DNA of 64,000 nucleotides, from assembly GCF_000759835.1 (NCBI RefSeq), contig NZ_BBNB01000002.1, forward strand, positions 124,001 through 188,000, written 5' to 3'. The stretch is from Citrobacter sedlakii NBRC 105722 (GTDB lineage Bacteria; Pseudomonadota; Gammaproteobacteria; Enterobacterales; Enterobacteriaceae). This document shows positions 1-9,450 of this stretch, piece by piece (position 1 is the stretch's first letter; each line of letters opens with the position of its first letter). Made by a program: the position numbers and the translations under genes. The notes below the pieces were generated by a model. The model was not told the DNA's origin and searched no databases. It saw nothing but the letters and a program-made list of their open reading frames with translations.

Positions 1-1144
1 CGACGAAGCCGAGCAATGCCGCGACGTACTGCTGATGAACGAAGGCGAGCTGCTGTACCAGGGCGATCCGACGCAGCTGACCAAAACCATGGCCGGGCGC
101 AGTTTCCTGATGCATAGCCCGCAGGAGAACAACCGCAAACTGCTTCAGCGGGCGTTAAAGCTGCCGCAGGTGAGCGACGGCATGATCCAGGGCAAGTCGG
201 TGCGTCTGATCGTCAAAAAAGAGACGTCGGCAGAAGACATTCGTCGTGCCGAAGGCATGCCGGACATTGCGATCAACGAAACCGCGCCGCGCTTTGAAGA
301 TGCGTTTATCGATCTGCTGGGCGGCGCCGCCACGTCAGAGTCGCCGCTGGGCGCGATTCTGCACACCGTGGAAGGCACGCCCGGCGAAACCGTGATTGAA
401 GCAAAAGCGTTGACGAAAAAATTTGGCGATTTCGCCGCCACCGACCACGTTAACTTCGCCGTACAGCGTGGAGAGATCTTCGGCCTGCTGGGGCCAAACG
501 GCGCAGGCAAATCCACCACCTTTAAAATGATGTGCGGCCTGCTGGTGCCGACCTCGGGTAAAGCGCTGGTACTGGATATGGACCTGAAGGTCAGCTCCGG
601 CAAGGCGCGCCAGCATCTCGGCTATATGGCGCAAAAATTTTCGCTCTACGGCAACCTGACGGTCGAACAAAATCTGCGCTTTTTCTCCGGCGTGTATGGC
701 CTGCGCGGACGAGCGCAGAACGAAAAAATCGCCCGCATGAGCGAAGCGTTTGGCCTGAAAAGCATTGCCGCCCAGGCAACCGACGCGCTGCCGCTGGGCT
801 TCAAACAGCGACTGGCGCTGGCCTGTTCGCTGATGCATGAGCCGGACATCCTCTTTCTTGACGAGCCGACCTCCGGCGTCGACCCGATCACCCGCCGCGA
901 GTTCTGGTTGCACATCAACAGCATGGTGGAAAAAGGGGTGACGGTGATGGTTACCACTCACTTTATGGACGAGGCGGAATACTGCGACCGTATCGGACTG
1001 GTGTATCGGGGCAAGCTGATCGCCAGCGGTACGCCGGATGACTTGAAAGCGCAGGCCGCCGATGACGACACGGCGGACCCGACCATGGAGCAGGCCTTCA
1101 TCACCCTGATCAACGAATGGGATAAGGAGCACGGACATGCGTAA
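1..1144 (+). CDS. ybhF: ABC exporter ATP-binding subunit YbhF (5' end missing)
   Basis: This is the 3' two thirds of a tandem ABC ATPase that energises the YbhFSR efflux pump at the inner membrane. The reading frame is open from base 2 (Asp-Glu-Ala-Glu...), so the start lies outside the window. The first visible residues are the end of ABC domain 1. A linker and a complete second ABC domain follow, with Walker [10 protein letters not shown] and Walker B ILFLDEPT. The signature motif is a variant, LPLGFKQR in place of LSGGQ, as in other drug-type exporters. E. coli YbhF is 578 residues, so roughly 200 are missing. The stop overlaps ybhS by 8 bases, which argues for translational coupling. In E. 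coli the pump is linked to cefoperazone and cation export (established knowledge); the substrate here is inferred. Confidence 0.95.
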   Translation, partial: DEAEQCRDVLLMNEGELLYQGDPTQLTKTMAGRSFLMHSPQENNRKLLQRALKLPQVSDGMIQGKSVRLIVKKETSAEDIRRAEGMPDIAINETAPRFEDAFIDLLGGAATSESPLGAILHTVEGTPGETVIEAKALTKKFGDFAATDHVNFAVQRGEIFGLLGPNGAGKSTTFKMMCGLLVPTSGKALVLDMDLKVSSGKARQHLGYMAQKFSLYGNLTVEQNLRFFSGVYGLRGRAQNEKIARMSEAFGLKSIAAQATDALPLGFKQRLALACSLMHEPDILFLDEPTSGVDPITRREFWLHINSMVEKGVTVMVTTHFMDEAEYCDRIGLVYRGKLIASGTPDDLKAQAADDDTADPTMEQAFITLINEWDKEHGHA

Positions 1145-2270
1145 TCCGCTTCTCTCCTGGCGCCGCGTTCGCGCTCTGTGCGTGAAAGAGACGCGGCAGA
1201 TCGTCCGCGATCCCAGCAGTTGGCTGATTGCGGTGGTGATCCCCCTGCTGCTGCTGTTCATTTTCGGCTACGGAATTAACCTCGATTCCAGCAAGCTGCG
1301 CGTCGGCATTTTGCTGGAACAGCAGAGTGAAGAGGCGCTGGACTTTACTCATGCGATGACCGGCTCGCCGTACATTGACGCCACCATCAGCGATAACCGT
1401 CAGGCGCTGATCGAAAAAATGCAGGCCGGGCGGATCCGCGGTCTGGTGGTTATTCCGGTGGATTTCGCCGAAAAGATGGCGCGCGCCGACGATACCGCGC
1501 CCATTCAGGTGATCACCGACGGCAGCGAACCCAACACCGCCAACTTTGTGCAGGGCTACGTGGAAGGCATCTGGCAGATCTGGCAAATGCAGCGCGCCGA
1601 AGACCGGGGAGAAGAATTTGAACCATTAATTGACGTACAGACGCGCTACTGGTTTAACCCGGCGGCCATCAGCCAACACTTTATCATTCCCGGCGCGGTG
1701 ACCATTATCATGACGGTGATTGGCGCGATCCTCACCTCACTGGTTGTGGCGCGTGAATGGGAGCGTGGCACCATGGAGGCGCTCCTCTCGACGGAAGTCA
1801 CGCGCGTTGAGCTGCTGCTGTGCAAACTCATCCCTTACTACTTTCTCGGTATGCTGGCCATGCTGCTTTGTATGCTGGTGTCGGTGTTTATTCTTGGCGT
1901 ACCCTACCGCGGCTCGTTGCTGCTGCTGTTCTTCATCACCAGTCTGTTTTTACTGAGCACGCTGGGGATGGGACTGCTCATTTCCACCATCACCCGTAAC
2001 CAGTTCAACGCCGCCCAGGTGGCGCTGAATGCCGCATTCTTGCCGTCGATTATGCTGTCCGGGTTTATTTTCCAGATCGACAGCATGCCAGCGGTGATCC
2101 GCGCAGTGACGTATATCATTCCGGCGCGTTATTTTGTCAGTACCCTGCAAAGCCTGTTTCTGGCGGGAAATATCCCGGTGGTGCTGGTAGTTAACGTGCT
2201 GTTTTTGATCGCTTCGGCGGTGATGTTCATTGGCCTGACGTGGATGAAAACCAAACGTCGGCTGGATTGA
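1137..2270 (+). CDS. ybhS: ABC-2 type exporter permease YbhS
   Basis: This 377-residue inner-membrane permease is one half of the YbhSR channel driven by YbhF. It has an N-terminal membrane segment (about residues 25-45, rich in Leu and Ile), a large extracytoplasmic domain up to about residue 175, and then five or so hydrophobic segments with the family's [15 protein letters not shown] stretch. Length matches E. coli YbhS. The start ATG lies inside the end of ybhF (8-base overlap). ybhR, a paralogue of the same layout, follows after 90 bases that hold a REP-like element, so the two permeases probably form a heterodimer. Confidence 0.95.
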   Translation: MRNPLLSWRRVRALCVKETRQIVRDPSSWLIAVVIPLLLLFIFGYGINLDSSKLRVGILLEQQSEEALDFTHAMTGSPYIDATISDNRQALIEKMQAGRIRGLVVIPVDFAEKMARADDTAPIQVITDGSEPNTANFVQGYVEGIWQIWQMQRAEDRGEEFEPLIDVQTRYWFNPAAISQHFIIPGAVTIIMTVIGAILTSLVVAREWERGTMEALLSTEVTRVELLLCKLIPYYFLGMLAMLLCMLVSVFILGVPYRGSLLLLFFITSLFLLSTLGMGLLISTITRNQFNAAQVALNAAFLPSIMLSGFIFQIDSMPAVIRAVTYIIPARYFVSTLQSLFLAGNIPVVLVVNVLFLIASAVMFIGLTWMKTKRRLD

Positions 2271-2276
2271 TTGTTC

Positions 2277-2350
2277 GCCTGATGGCGCTGTGCTTATCAG
2301 ACCTACGGGCATACAGGCCGGAACCGGCATTTACGCCGCCTCCGGCGCGA
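2277..2350. repeat. REP/BIME-like palindromic repeat
   Basis: The ybhS-ybhR gap contains GCCTGATGGCGCTGTGCTTA followed by TCAGACCTACG, close to the enterobacterial REP (PU) consensus. A second GC-rich inverted stretch follows (GGCCGGAACCGGCATTTACG and onward). It lies inside an operon, where such elements typically stabilise upstream mRNA. The assignment is by resemblance to the consensus. Confidence 0.7.
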
Positions 2351-2360
2351 GGAAAATGAG

Positions 2361-3467
2361 ATGTTTCATCGCTTATGGACGCTGATCCGCAAAGAGTTGC
2401 AGTCTTTACTGCGCGAACCGCAGACTCGCGCGATTTTAATTCTGCCGGTGCTGATACAGGTGATCCTGTTTCCCTTTGCCGCGACGCTGGAGGTCACGAA
2501 CGCCACTATTGCCGTGTATAACGAGGATAACGGTAAACACGCCGTGGAGTTGACCCAGCGTTTCGCCCGCGCCAAAGCCTTCACTCACGTGCTGTTGCTG
2601 AACAGCCCGCAGGAGATTCAGCCCACCATCGACACGCAGAAAGCGCTGCTGCTGGTCCGCTTTCCGGCGGATTTTTCCCGCAATCTGGACACCTTCCAGC
2701 CCGCGCCGATGCAGTTGATTCTCGATGGGCGTAACTCCAACAGCGCGCAGATCGCCGCCAATTATCTCCAGCAAATCGTAAAGGTTTACCAGCAGGAACT
2801 GATGGAAGGCAAACCGAAGCCGAACAACAGCGAGCTGGTGGTCCGCAACTGGTATAACCCGAACCTCGACTACAAATGGTTTGTGGTGCCGTCGCTGATT
2901 GCCATGATCACGACGATCGGCGTCATGATCGTCACCTCGCTCTCGGTGGCGCGCGAGCGCGAACAGGGCACGCTCGACCAATTGCTGGTCTCGCCGCTCA
3001 CCACCTGGCAAATCTTTATCGGTAAAGCGGTGCCTGCGCTGATAGTCGCCACGTTCCAGGCGACTATCGTGCTGGCCATCGGGATCTGGGCGTACCAAAT
3101 CCCCTTTGCCGGATCGCTGGCGCTGTTTTACTTCACGATGGTGATTTACGGACTGTCACTGGTCGGGTTTGGGCTGCTGATCTCCTCGCTCTGCTCAACG
3201 CAGCAGCAGGCGTTTATCGGCGTGTTTGTCTTTATGATGCCTGCGATTTTGCTGTCGGGTTACGTCTCGCCGGTCGAAAATATGCCGGTATGGTTGCAGA
3301 ACCTGACGTGGATTAACCCGATTCGTCACTTTACCGATATCACCAAGCAGATCTATCTGAAGGACGCGAGTTTATCGATTGTCTGGGGGAGTTTGTGGCC
3401 GCTACTGGTGATCGCGGCCACGACGGGATCAGCGGCGTATGCGATGTTTAGACGCAAGGTCATGTAG
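2361..3467 (+). CDS. ybhR: ABC-2 type exporter permease YbhR
   Basis: This 368-residue permease is the second membrane subunit of the YbhFSR exporter. The layout repeats that of YbhS: a membrane segment near residues 22-42, a large extracytoplasmic loop, then a C-terminal cluster of membrane helices beginning with the [20 protein letters not shown] coupling region. A good GAGG-type ribosome site precedes the ATG. The last 39 bases overlap the 3' end of ybhQ, which is encoded on the other strand. Confidence 0.95.
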   Translation: MFHRLWTLIRKELQSLLREPQTRAILILPVLIQVILFPFAATLEVTNATIAVYNEDNGKHAVELTQRFARAKAFTHVLLLNSPQEIQPTIDTQKALLLVRFPADFSRNLDTFQPAPMQLILDGRNSNSAQIAANYLQQIVKVYQQELMEGKPKPNNSELVVRNWYNPNLDYKWFVVPSLIAMITTIGVMIVTSLSVAREREQGTLDQLLVSPLTTWQIFIGKAVPALIVATFQATIVLAIGIWAYQIPFAGSLALFYFTMVIYGLSLVGFGLLISSLCSTQQQAFIGVFVFMMPAILLSGYVSPVENMPVWLQNLTWINPIRHFTDITKQIYLKDASLSIVWGSLWPLLVIAATTGSAAYAMFRRKVM

Positions 3468-3839
3468 CTTTTTGTCTTTCGCCAGCAGCGATACCACGGC
3501 GGGCCCGGCAAGGATAGCGACGCCCGCTAATGCCAGCAGGACATTATTTTGCAGCACACGGGACAACAGCCACAGCACAATCAGCGCCGCGCCGAAATAC
3601 CAGGTGGTGGTGAGTTCTTCCAGCACGTCGGCCACTTCCCGCCAACGCTGTTCATGATGGCGTTGCAGTGCCAGCATCAGCAATACGGTGATGCCGTACA
3701 CGACACATAATCCAAGGCCGACGCGAACCAGCGTGCCGCTCATCCAGCCCATTACCAGCATCGCCACTACCAGTAAATGCAACATTATCTGCCAGCAACT
3801 TAACCCCGTTGCGACACGAACACGTTGTTGCCACTTCAT
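3429..3839 (-). CDS. ybhQ: Inner membrane protein YbhQ
   Basis: This 136-residue protein of unknown function matches E. coli YbhQ in length. It has four hydrophobic stretches (about residues 17-35, 38-57, 82-96 and 100-118) and a basic C-terminus. A charged loop, [17 protein letters not shown], separates helices 2 and 3. It is a lone gene on the minus strand, tail to tail with ybhR (39-base overlap of coding ends) and divergent from ybhP, so it must have its own promoter between 3840 and about 3960. No catalytic motif is visible. Confidence 0.9.
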   Translation of the reverse strand: MKWQQRVRVATGLSCWQIMLHLLVVAMLVMGWMSGTLVRVGLGLCVVYGITVLLMLALQRHHEQRWREVADVLEELTTTWYFGAALIVLWLLSRVLQNNVLLALAGVAILAGPAVVSLLAKDKKLHDLASKHRIRR

Positions 3840-3970
3840 GGCTTTTCTCCTGAAGGATTTCCGTCTAATGATTCAGAGTACCGAACTTTACGGAAAATTC
3901 CGTAACAACGCACCTTTTTGTGACGACGACTACACTATTTACTCGGGATAGTGACGTTGACAGGAGAATC

Positions 3971-4732
3971 ATGACTCAACACACCGGTAATTTTTCATTC
4001 AAAGTGCTCACCATTAATACGCACAAAGGGTTCACCGCCTTTAACAAGCGCTTTATTTTGCCGGAGCTGCGCGACGCTGTGCGCACAGTCGGCGCCGACA
4101 TTGTGTGCCTGCAGGAAGTGCTGGGCGCCCATGAAGTGCATCCGCTGCACGTTGAGAACTGGCCGGACACTACCCATTACGAATTTCTCGCCGATACCAT
4201 GTGGAGCGACTACGCCTATGGACGCAACGCGGTATACCCGGAAGGTCATCATGGCAACGCGGTGCTGTCGCGCTATCCGATTGAACACTATGAAAACCGC
4301 GATGTGTCGGTCGCGGGCAGCGAAAAGCGCGGCGTGCTGTACTGCCGCATAGTGCCGCCGCAGCTTAACCATCCGATCCATGTGATGTGCGTCCATCTGG
4401 GCTTACGGGAAGCGCATCGTCAGGCGCAACTCAAAATGCTGGCCGACTGGGTCAACGCCCTGCCCGACGGCGAACCCGTGGTGGTGGCTGGCGATTTCAA
4501 CGACTGGCGGCAAAAAGCCAACCATCCGCTGAAAAAAGCGGCCGGGCTGGAGGAGATCTTCACCCGCGCCCACGGTCGTCCAGCGCGCACCTTTCCGGTC
4601 AGCCTGCCGCTATTACGACTCGATCGTATTTACGTAAAAAATGCCAATACCAGTGCGCCAACGGCGTTGCCGCTGCGCAACTGGCGTCATCTTTCCGATC
4701 ATGCTCCCCTGAGCGCGGAGGTCCATTTATGA
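3971..4732 (+). CDS. ybhP: Endonuclease/exonuclease/phosphatase-family protein YbhP
   Basis: This 253-residue protein belongs to the EEP (DNase I-like) superfamily, metal-dependent phosphoesterases. Visible hallmarks are CLQEV (catalytic Glu 49), GDFNDWR (the Asp/Asn pair) and the C-terminal SDHAPLS (Asp 243-His 244). I start at the ATG preceded by AGGAG and matching the E. coli length; a longer frame opening at 3920 has no ribosome site. No signal peptide is seen, so it is probably cytoplasmic. The stop overlaps the start of clsB (ATGA). In E. coli, co-expressing YbhP with ClsB increases cardiolipin synthesis (established knowledge), so a role in phospholipid metabolism is likely. Confidence 0.93.
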   Translation: MTQHTGNFSFKVLTINTHKGFTAFNKRFILPELRDAVRTVGADIVCLQEVLGAHEVHPLHVENWPDTTHYEFLADTMWSDYAYGRNAVYPEGHHGNAVLSRYPIEHYENRDVSVAGSEKRGVLYCRIVPPQLNHPIHVMCVHLGLREAHRQAQLKMLADWVNALPDGEPVVVAGDFNDWRQKANHPLKKAAGLEEIFTRAHGRPARTFPVSLPLLRLDRIYVKNANTSAPTALPLRNWRHLSDHAPLSAEVHL

Positions 4733-5970
4733 AGTGTGGCTGGCGTGAAGGTAACCAGATTCAGTTGCTGGAAAACGGCGATCAGTTTTACCCCGCCGTG
4801 TATAAAGCCATTGCCGAAGCAGAGCAAAGGATCATTCTGGAATCCTTCATCTGGTTTGAGGACAACGTTGGGAAACAGCTGCATGCGGCGCTGCTCAAAG
4901 CGGCCAAACGTGGCGTGAAGGCGGAAGTGCTGCTCGACGGCTACGGCTCGCCGGATCTCAGCGATGAATTTGTGGGTGAACTGACCGCCGCAGGCGTGGT
5001 GTTCCGCTACTACGATCCCCGCCCGCGGGTCTTTGGGATGCGCACCAACGTCTTTCGCCGCATGCACCGCAAAATTGTGGTGATCGACGCCAGGGTGGCA
5101 TTTGTCGGCGGCATTAACTATTCCGATGAGCATATGTCCGACTATGGTCCCGAGGCCAAGCAGGATTACGCGGTACGCGTCGAAGGTCCGATTGTGGCCG
5201 ATATTTTACAGTTCGAGGTGGAAAATCTTCCGGGGCAGAGCGCGGTACGCCGCTGGTGGAAGCGTCATCACCAGGCGGTAGAGAACCACCAGCCCGGCGA
5301 GGCGCAAGCGCTGTTTGTCTGGCGCGATAACGAAGAACATCGCGATGACATCGAACGCCACTACCTGAAAATGCTGACCCAGGCGCGGCGGGAGGTGATT
5401 ATCGCCAACGCCTATTTCTTCCCCGGGTATCGGCTGCTCCATGCGATGCGCAATGCGGCGCGTCGCGGCGTACGCGTTAAGCTCATCGTACAGGGCGAAC
5501 CGGATATGCCGATTGTGAAAGTCGGCGCGCGCCTGCTTTACAACTATCTGGTAAAGGGCGGCGTTCAGGTGTACGAATACCGCCGCAAACCGCTGCATGG
5601 CAAGGTGGCGTTAATGGACGACCATTGGGCGACGGTCGGCTCCAGTAATCTCGATCCGCTCAGCCTGTCGCTGAATCTGGAAGCGAACCTGATCATACAT
5701 GACCGTCAGTTTAACCAGACTCTGCGCGATAACCTTAATGCGATCATCGAGAAAGACTGTAAACAGGTGGATGAGTCGATGGTGCCCAAACGCACCTGGT
5801 GGAACCTGACCAAGAGCGTGCTGGCGTTCCACTTTTTACGTCATTTCCCGGCGCTGGTGGGCTGGCTGCCTGCGCATACTCCACATCTGGCGCAGGTTGA
5901 ACCGCCAGCCCAGCCCGAGATGGAGACGCAGGATCGCGTTGAAGCACAAGATACAGGAGCGAAACCCTAA
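4729..5970 (+). CDS. clsB: Cardiolipin synthase B
   Basis: This 413-residue phospholipase D-family enzyme makes cardiolipin from phosphatidylglycerol and, with other donors, related phospholipids at the inner membrane. Both HKD catalytic motifs are intact: His113-Lys115-Asp120 and His290-Lys292-Asp297, each followed by a GG or GSSN element. It lacks the two N-terminal membrane helices of ClsA, as expected for ClsB. The frame is open far upstream, but ATGA coupling with ybhP and the E. coli length fix the start. It is followed at once (1-base overlap) by ybhN. The C-terminal tail is rich in Pro, Gln and Glu. Confidence 0.95.
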   Translation: MKCGWREGNQIQLLENGDQFYPAVYKAIAEAEQRIILESFIWFEDNVGKQLHAALLKAAKRGVKAEVLLDGYGSPDLSDEFVGELTAAGVVFRYYDPRPRVFGMRTNVFRRMHRKIVVIDARVAFVGGINYSDEHMSDYGPEAKQDYAVRVEGPIVADILQFEVENLPGQSAVRRWWKRHHQAVENHQPGEAQALFVWRDNEEHRDDIERHYLKMLTQARREVIIANAYFFPGYRLLHAMRNAARRGVRVKLIVQGEPDMPIVKVGARLLYNYLVKGGVQVYEYRRKPLHGKVALMDDHWATVGSSNLDPLSLSLNLEANLIIHDRQFNQTLRDNLNAIIEKDCKQVDESMVPKRTWWNLTKSVLAFHFLRHFPALVGWLPAHTPHLAQVEPPAQPEMETQDRVEAQDTGAKP

Positions 5971-6932
5971 TGGCGAAATCTCATCCGCGCTGGCGGCTGG
6001 CGAAAAAGATCCTTACCTGGCTGTTTTTTATTGCAGTAATTGTCCTGCTGGTTATCTATGCCAAAAAGGTCAACTGGGAGGATGTCTGGACGGTTATCCG
6101 CGACTACAACCGCGTGGCGCTGCTCAGCGCTGTCGGGCTGGTGATCATCAGCTATTTATTGTACGGCTGCTACGATCTGTTGGGGCGCGCTTACTGCGGG
6201 CATAAGCTGGCGAAGCGCCAGGTCATGCTGGTGTCGTTTATCTGCTACGCCTTTAACCTGACGCTAAGCACATGGGTCGGCGGCATCGGGATGCGCTATC
6301 GACTCTATTCGCGCCTCGGTCTGCCAGGCAGCACCATCACCCGCATTTTCTCATTGAGTATTACCACCAACTGGCTTGGCTACATTCTGCTGGGCGGGAT
6401 TATCTTTACCTTCGGCGTGGTGCAGTTGCCCGCCCATTGGTATATCGACGAAGGCACGCTGCGCATTCTCGGCGTGGCGCTACTGCTTGTCATCGCCGTG
6501 TATATGTGGTTCTGCGCCTTTGCTAAGCGCCGTCATGTCACCATCAAAGGGCAAAAACTGGTGCTGCCGTCGTGGAAATTTGCGCTGGTGCAAATGGCCA
6601 TTTCGAGCGCCAACTGGATGGTGATGGGACTGATTATCTGGCTACTGATGGGCCAGGATGTGAACTACTTCTTTGTGCTGGGCGTGCTGTTGGTGAGCAG
6701 TATCGCCGGGGTGATAGTCCATATTCCTGCGGGGATCGGCGTGCTGGAAGCGGTGTTCATTGCGCTACTCGCCGGTGAGCATACTTCGCAAGGGACAATC
6801 ATCGCCGCCCTGCTCGCTTACCGCGTACTGTATTATTTCATACCGCTGCTGCTGGCATTGATTTGTTATCTGGTGCTGGAAAGCCGGGCGAAAAAGCTGC
6901 GGGCGAAAAACGAAAAGGCGATGGCGAAGTAG
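5970..6932 (+). CDS. ybhN: Flippase-like membrane protein YbhN
   Basis: This 320-residue inner membrane protein belongs to the lysylphosphatidylglycerol synthetase membrane-domain (UPF0104) family. It has about eight hydrophobic helices starting near residue 13 and a basic C-terminus (ESRAKKLRAKNEKAMAK). The conserved family element around TWVGGIGMRYRLYSRLG is present near residues 96-112. It is the last gene of the ybhP-clsB-ybhN operon, which points to a role in moving or modifying phospholipids; that role is inferred from family and neighbours. A strong hairpin follows 12 bases after the stop. Confidence 0.93.
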   Translation: MAKSHPRWRLAKKILTWLFFIAVIVLLVIYAKKVNWEDVWTVIRDYNRVALLSAVGLVIISYLLYGCYDLLGRAYCGHKLAKRQVMLVSFICYAFNLTLSTWVGGIGMRYRLYSRLGLPGSTITRIFSLSITTNWLGYILLGGIIFTFGVVQLPAHWYIDEGTLRILGVALLLVIAVYMWFCAFAKRRHVTIKGQKLVLPSWKFALVQMAISSANWMVMGLIIWLLMGQDVNYFFVLGVLLVSSIAGVIVHIPAGIGVLEAVFIALLAGEHTSQGTIIAALLAYRVLYYFIPLLLALICYLVLESRAKKLRAKNEKAMAK

Positions 6933-6944
6933 TCTTCTGATGTG

Positions 6945-6978
6945 CCGAACCTGATGGCGGAACCGCCATCAGGTTCGG
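6945..6978. terminator. Bidirectional hairpin between ybhN and ybhL
   Basis: A perfect 16-base-pair inverted repeat (CCGAACCTGATGGCGG and its complement, loop AA) sits between the convergent ends of ybhN and ybhL. There is no long T run on either side. Its position suggests a shared transcription end or mRNA-stabilising hairpin. Confidence 0.75.
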
Positions 6979-6983
6979 TGAGA

Positions 6984-7688
6984 TTACCGGCGGTTGCCGA
7001 AGATACGTAACAACATCAGGAACAGGTTGATAAAGTCCAGATACAGCGTCAGCGCCCCGAGAATCGAGTACTTGCGCAGGTTTGAACTGTCGCGCACATC
7101 AATCTGCTCGCCAATATTTTTCAGCTTCTGGGTGTCATAGGCGGTCAGGCCGACAAACACCACCACACCAATATAGGTCACTGCCCACATCAGCGCTTCG
7201 CTCTTCAGCCAGAAGTTCACCAGCGACGCCAGGATAATGCCTATCAGCGCCATAAACAGCATATTGCCCCAGCCGCTCAGGTCTCGTTTGGTGGTGTAAC
7301 CCCACAGGCTCATCACGCCGAACATCCCGCCGGTCACCACAAAGGTGCTGGCGATGGACGAATAGGTATAGACGATAAAAATGCTCGACAGCGTCAACCC
7401 GGTGAGCGCCGAATAGAGCATAAACAGCGTGGTCGCCATGCCCGCGCTGAGCTTATGCACCATCGCCGAAAGCGCAATAACCAGCGCTAATTGAGCGATA
7501 ATCAGGCCAAAAAAGGTGATTTTGCTGGAAAAGACGAACATCATGACCGCAGGGGTATTCGCCGCATACCACGCAATAAACGCGGTCAGCAGCAGTCCGA
7601 CGGTCATCCAGCCGTACACTTGCGCCATATACGTTTGCAGACCGGAACGCGCCTGCACGATTGAATCGGATCGTGGAAATCTGTCCAT
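6984..7688 (-). CDS. ybhL: BAX inhibitor-1 family membrane protein YbhL
   Basis: This 234-residue inner membrane protein matches E. coli YbhL (BAX inhibitor-1/YccA family). Seven or so hydrophobic helices follow a short cytoplasmic N-terminus (MDRFPRSDSIVQARSG). The C-terminal half carries the family pattern with an Asp in a helix (LTAYDTQKL and LTLYLDFINLFLMLLRIFG). Family members act as pH-dependent calcium leak channels in Bacillus (YetJ); the substrate in enterobacteria is not known. It is a single gene 50 bases downstream of moaE and probably has its own promoter. Confidence 0.93.
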   Translation of the reverse strand: MDRFPRSDSIVQARSGLQTYMAQVYGWMTVGLLLTAFIAWYAANTPAVMMFVFSSKITFFGLIIAQLALVIALSAMVHKLSAGMATTLFMLYSALTGLTLSSIFIVYTYSSIASTFVVTGGMFGVMSLWGYTTKRDLSGWGNMLFMALIGIILASLVNFWLKSEALMWAVTYIGVVVFVGLTAYDTQKLKNIGEQIDVRDSSNLRKYSILGALTLYLDFINLFLMLLRIFGNRR

Positions 7689-7738
7689 GAAAATCTCCTG
7701 TTAAAAAAGTGACACCTGTATAAGCGTATCACATTCTG

Positions 7739-8191
7739 CTACCAGCGCTTTGCCGCCTGCTGGTCGCTGTCGCGGGCTTCCACCCAGCGCTCGCCCTCCG
7801 GCGTCGCTTCACGTTTCCAGAATGGCGCGCGGGTTTTCAGGTAGTCCATAATAAATTCGCCCGCCTCAAAGGCGCTACCGCGATGCGCGCTGGTGACGCC
7901 GACAAACACGATCTCATCGCCCGGCCACAGTTCGCCGATGCGATGGATCACGGTAACGCGCCCCAGAGGCCAGCGCGCGCGCGCCTCTGCCACAATCTCG
8001 CCCAGCGCTTTTTCGGTCATGCCGGGATAGTGCTCCAGCGTCAGCGCCTTCACGCTGTCGCCGAGGTTGTGATTGCGGACTTTGCCGGTGAAGGTCACAA
8101 CCGCGCCGTCTTCGTCACGTTCCGCCAGCCACGGGTATTCGTCGCCGACACGAAACGGCGCCGGATCGACCACGATTTTTGTTTCCGCCAT
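7739..8191 (-). CDS. moaE: Molybdopterin synthase large (catalytic) subunit MoaE
   Basis: This 150-residue subunit uses thiocarboxylated MoaD to convert cyclic pyranopterin monophosphate to molybdopterin. Conserved stretches include FTGKVRNHN near residue 34, HRIGELWPGD, the SAHRGSAFEAGEFIMDYLKT helix and the lysine-bearing FWKRE active-site segment near residues 123-127. Its start lies one base from the moaD stop, so it is the last gene of moaABCDE. Length equals that of E. coli MoaE. Confidence 0.96.
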   Translation of the reverse strand: MAETKIVVDPAPFRVGDEYPWLAERDEDGAVVTFTGKVRNHNLGDSVKALTLEHYPGMTEKALGEIVAEARARWPLGRVTVIHRIGELWPGDEIVFVGVTSAHRGSAFEAGEFIMDYLKTRAPFWKREATPEGERWVEARDSDQQAAKRW

Positions 8192-8192
8192 C

Positions 8193-8438
8193 TCAGCCTC
8201 CCGTTACCGGCGGGAAAAACGCCACCTCGTCACCCGCACTTAACGGATGATCAAAGCTGACCAGCGTCTGGTTGACTGCCGCCAGCAGTTTGCCGTCTTC
8301 CAGGGCCAGCGCCCAGCGGTCGCTGTTTGTCGCCAGATGCTGGCGCAGCGCCTCAACGGTGGGAAAATCAGCCGCCACGTTCAGCGCATCGGTGCCGACC
8401 AGTTCGCGAACCTGGGCGAAGAAGAGAACCTTAATCAT
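8193..8438 (-). CDS. moaD: Molybdopterin synthase sulfur carrier MoaD
   Basis: This 81-residue ubiquitin-like protein carries sulfur as a C-terminal thiocarboxylate for MoaE. It ends in the diagnostic Gly-Gly (VTGG, residues 80-81), which MoeB adenylates. The frame is open further upstream, but the start at MIKVLFFAQ matches the family's length. It overlaps the moaC stop by 8 bases, consistent with coupled translation. Confidence 0.96.
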   Translation of the reverse strand: MIKVLFFAQVRELVGTDALNVAADFPTVEALRQHLATNSDRWALALEDGKLLAAVNQTLVSFDHPLSAGDEVAFFPPVTGG

Positions 8439-8916
8439 GAGAATCCGCCTTAAAATCACCCGATTTGCCGCCACTTTTCGCCAGCAGTCGCACCGGACCA
8501 ATCACCATATCTTTCTGCACCGCTTTACACATATCGTAGATGGTCAGCGCCGCAACCGACGCGGCGGTTAACGCCTCCATCTCAACGCCGGTTTTGCCGG
8601 TCAGACGGCACAGTGACTCAATGCGCACGCGGTTGTGCTCCGGTTCAGCCAGCAGTTGCACTTCAACTTTGCTCAACAGCAACGGATGGCACAGCGGGAT
8701 CAGCTCCCAGGTGCGTTTTGCCGCCTGGATGCCCGCGATGCGCGCGGTGGCGAAGACATCGCCCTTATGGTGGCTGCCGTCAATAATCATCGCCAGTGTT
8801 TCACTGCGCATGGTGACAAAGGCTTCGGCGCGCGCTTCGCGAACAGTTTCCGCTTTAGCGGAAACGTCGACCATGTGCGCTTCGCCAGCGGCGTTAATAT
8901 GGGTCAGTTGCGACAT
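8431..8916 (-). CDS. moaC: Cyclic pyranopterin monophosphate synthase MoaC
   Basis: This 161-residue enzyme rearranges 3',8-cyclo-GTP, made by MoaA, to cyclic pyranopterin monophosphate, the first stable molybdenum cofactor intermediate. The highly conserved core is present: [20 protein letters not shown], then the LIPLCHPL loop and [11 protein letters not shown]. Length matches E. coli. It lies between moaB (2-base gap) and moaD (8-base overlap). Confidence 0.97.
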   Translation of the reverse strand: MSQLTHINAAGEAHMVDVSAKAETVREARAEAFVTMRSETLAMIIDGSHHKGDVFATARIAGIQAAKRTWELIPLCHPLLLSKVEVQLLAEPEHNRVRIESLCRLTGKTGVEMEALTAASVAALTIYDMCKAVQKDMVIGPVRLLAKSGGKSGDFKADSHD

Positions 8917-8918
8917 AC

Positions 8919-9431
8919 TTATTTCTTCAGATGAGGGTGGAAGTTACACGGACGGGTGCGCGCATCAAGCTGCGGAGCAATGATATTATCCCAGGCGGTA
9001 CGGCAGGCTTTTGTTGAACCCGGCATGGCGAAAATCAGCGTATGGTTGGCCATACCTGCCACCGCGCGCGACTGCAGCGTCGCGGTGCCAATCTCTTCAA
9101 ACGACAGCATTCGGAAGAGTTCGCCAAAGCCTTCAACTTCGCGGTCAAACAACGGCAGCAGCGCTTCCGGCGCCTGATCGCCTTCGGTAAGCCCTGTCCC
9201 GCCGGTGATCAGCACTACCTGAACGTTTTCGCTGGCGATCCACGCCGACACCTGGGCGCGGATGGCGTAGCGGTTCTCTTTGACGATGGCTTTATCCACC
9301 ACCTGATGTCCCGCTTCCTGTGCCGCGTCACGCAGAAAATGACCGGAGGTATCTTCCTCCTCACCACGACGATTCGACACCGTAAGAATAGCGATACGGG
9401 TCGGGATAAATTCAGCGCTTACCTGACTCAT
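8919..9431 (-). CDS. moaB: Molybdopterin-binding protein MoaB
   Basis: This 170-residue protein belongs to the MogA/MoeA-type molybdopterin-binding family. It shows the MPT-binding [11 protein letters not shown] loop and the [10 protein letters not shown] segment. In E. coli MoaB appears dispensable and largely inactive for cofactor adenylylation, a step carried out by MogA, although archaeal MoaB proteins do it. The start has an AGGAG-type site, and the gene sits 19 bases downstream of moaA. Confidence 0.95.
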   Translation of the reverse strand: MSQVSAEFIPTRIAILTVSNRRGEEEDTSGHFLRDAAQEAGHQVVDKAIVKENRYAIRAQVSAWIASENVQVVLITGGTGLTEGDQAPEALLPLFDREVEGFGELFRMLSFEEIGTATLQSRAVAGMANHTLIFAMPGSTKACRTAWDNIIAPQLDARTRPCNFHPHLKK

Positions 9432-9450
9432 GGAAAACTCCTTTTAGCGA

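Noticed and set aside
4387-4728. N-terminal extension of ClsB by 114 codons in frame
   Set aside because: It overlaps ybhP in another frame; the ATGA junction and the 413-residue family length place the start at 4729.
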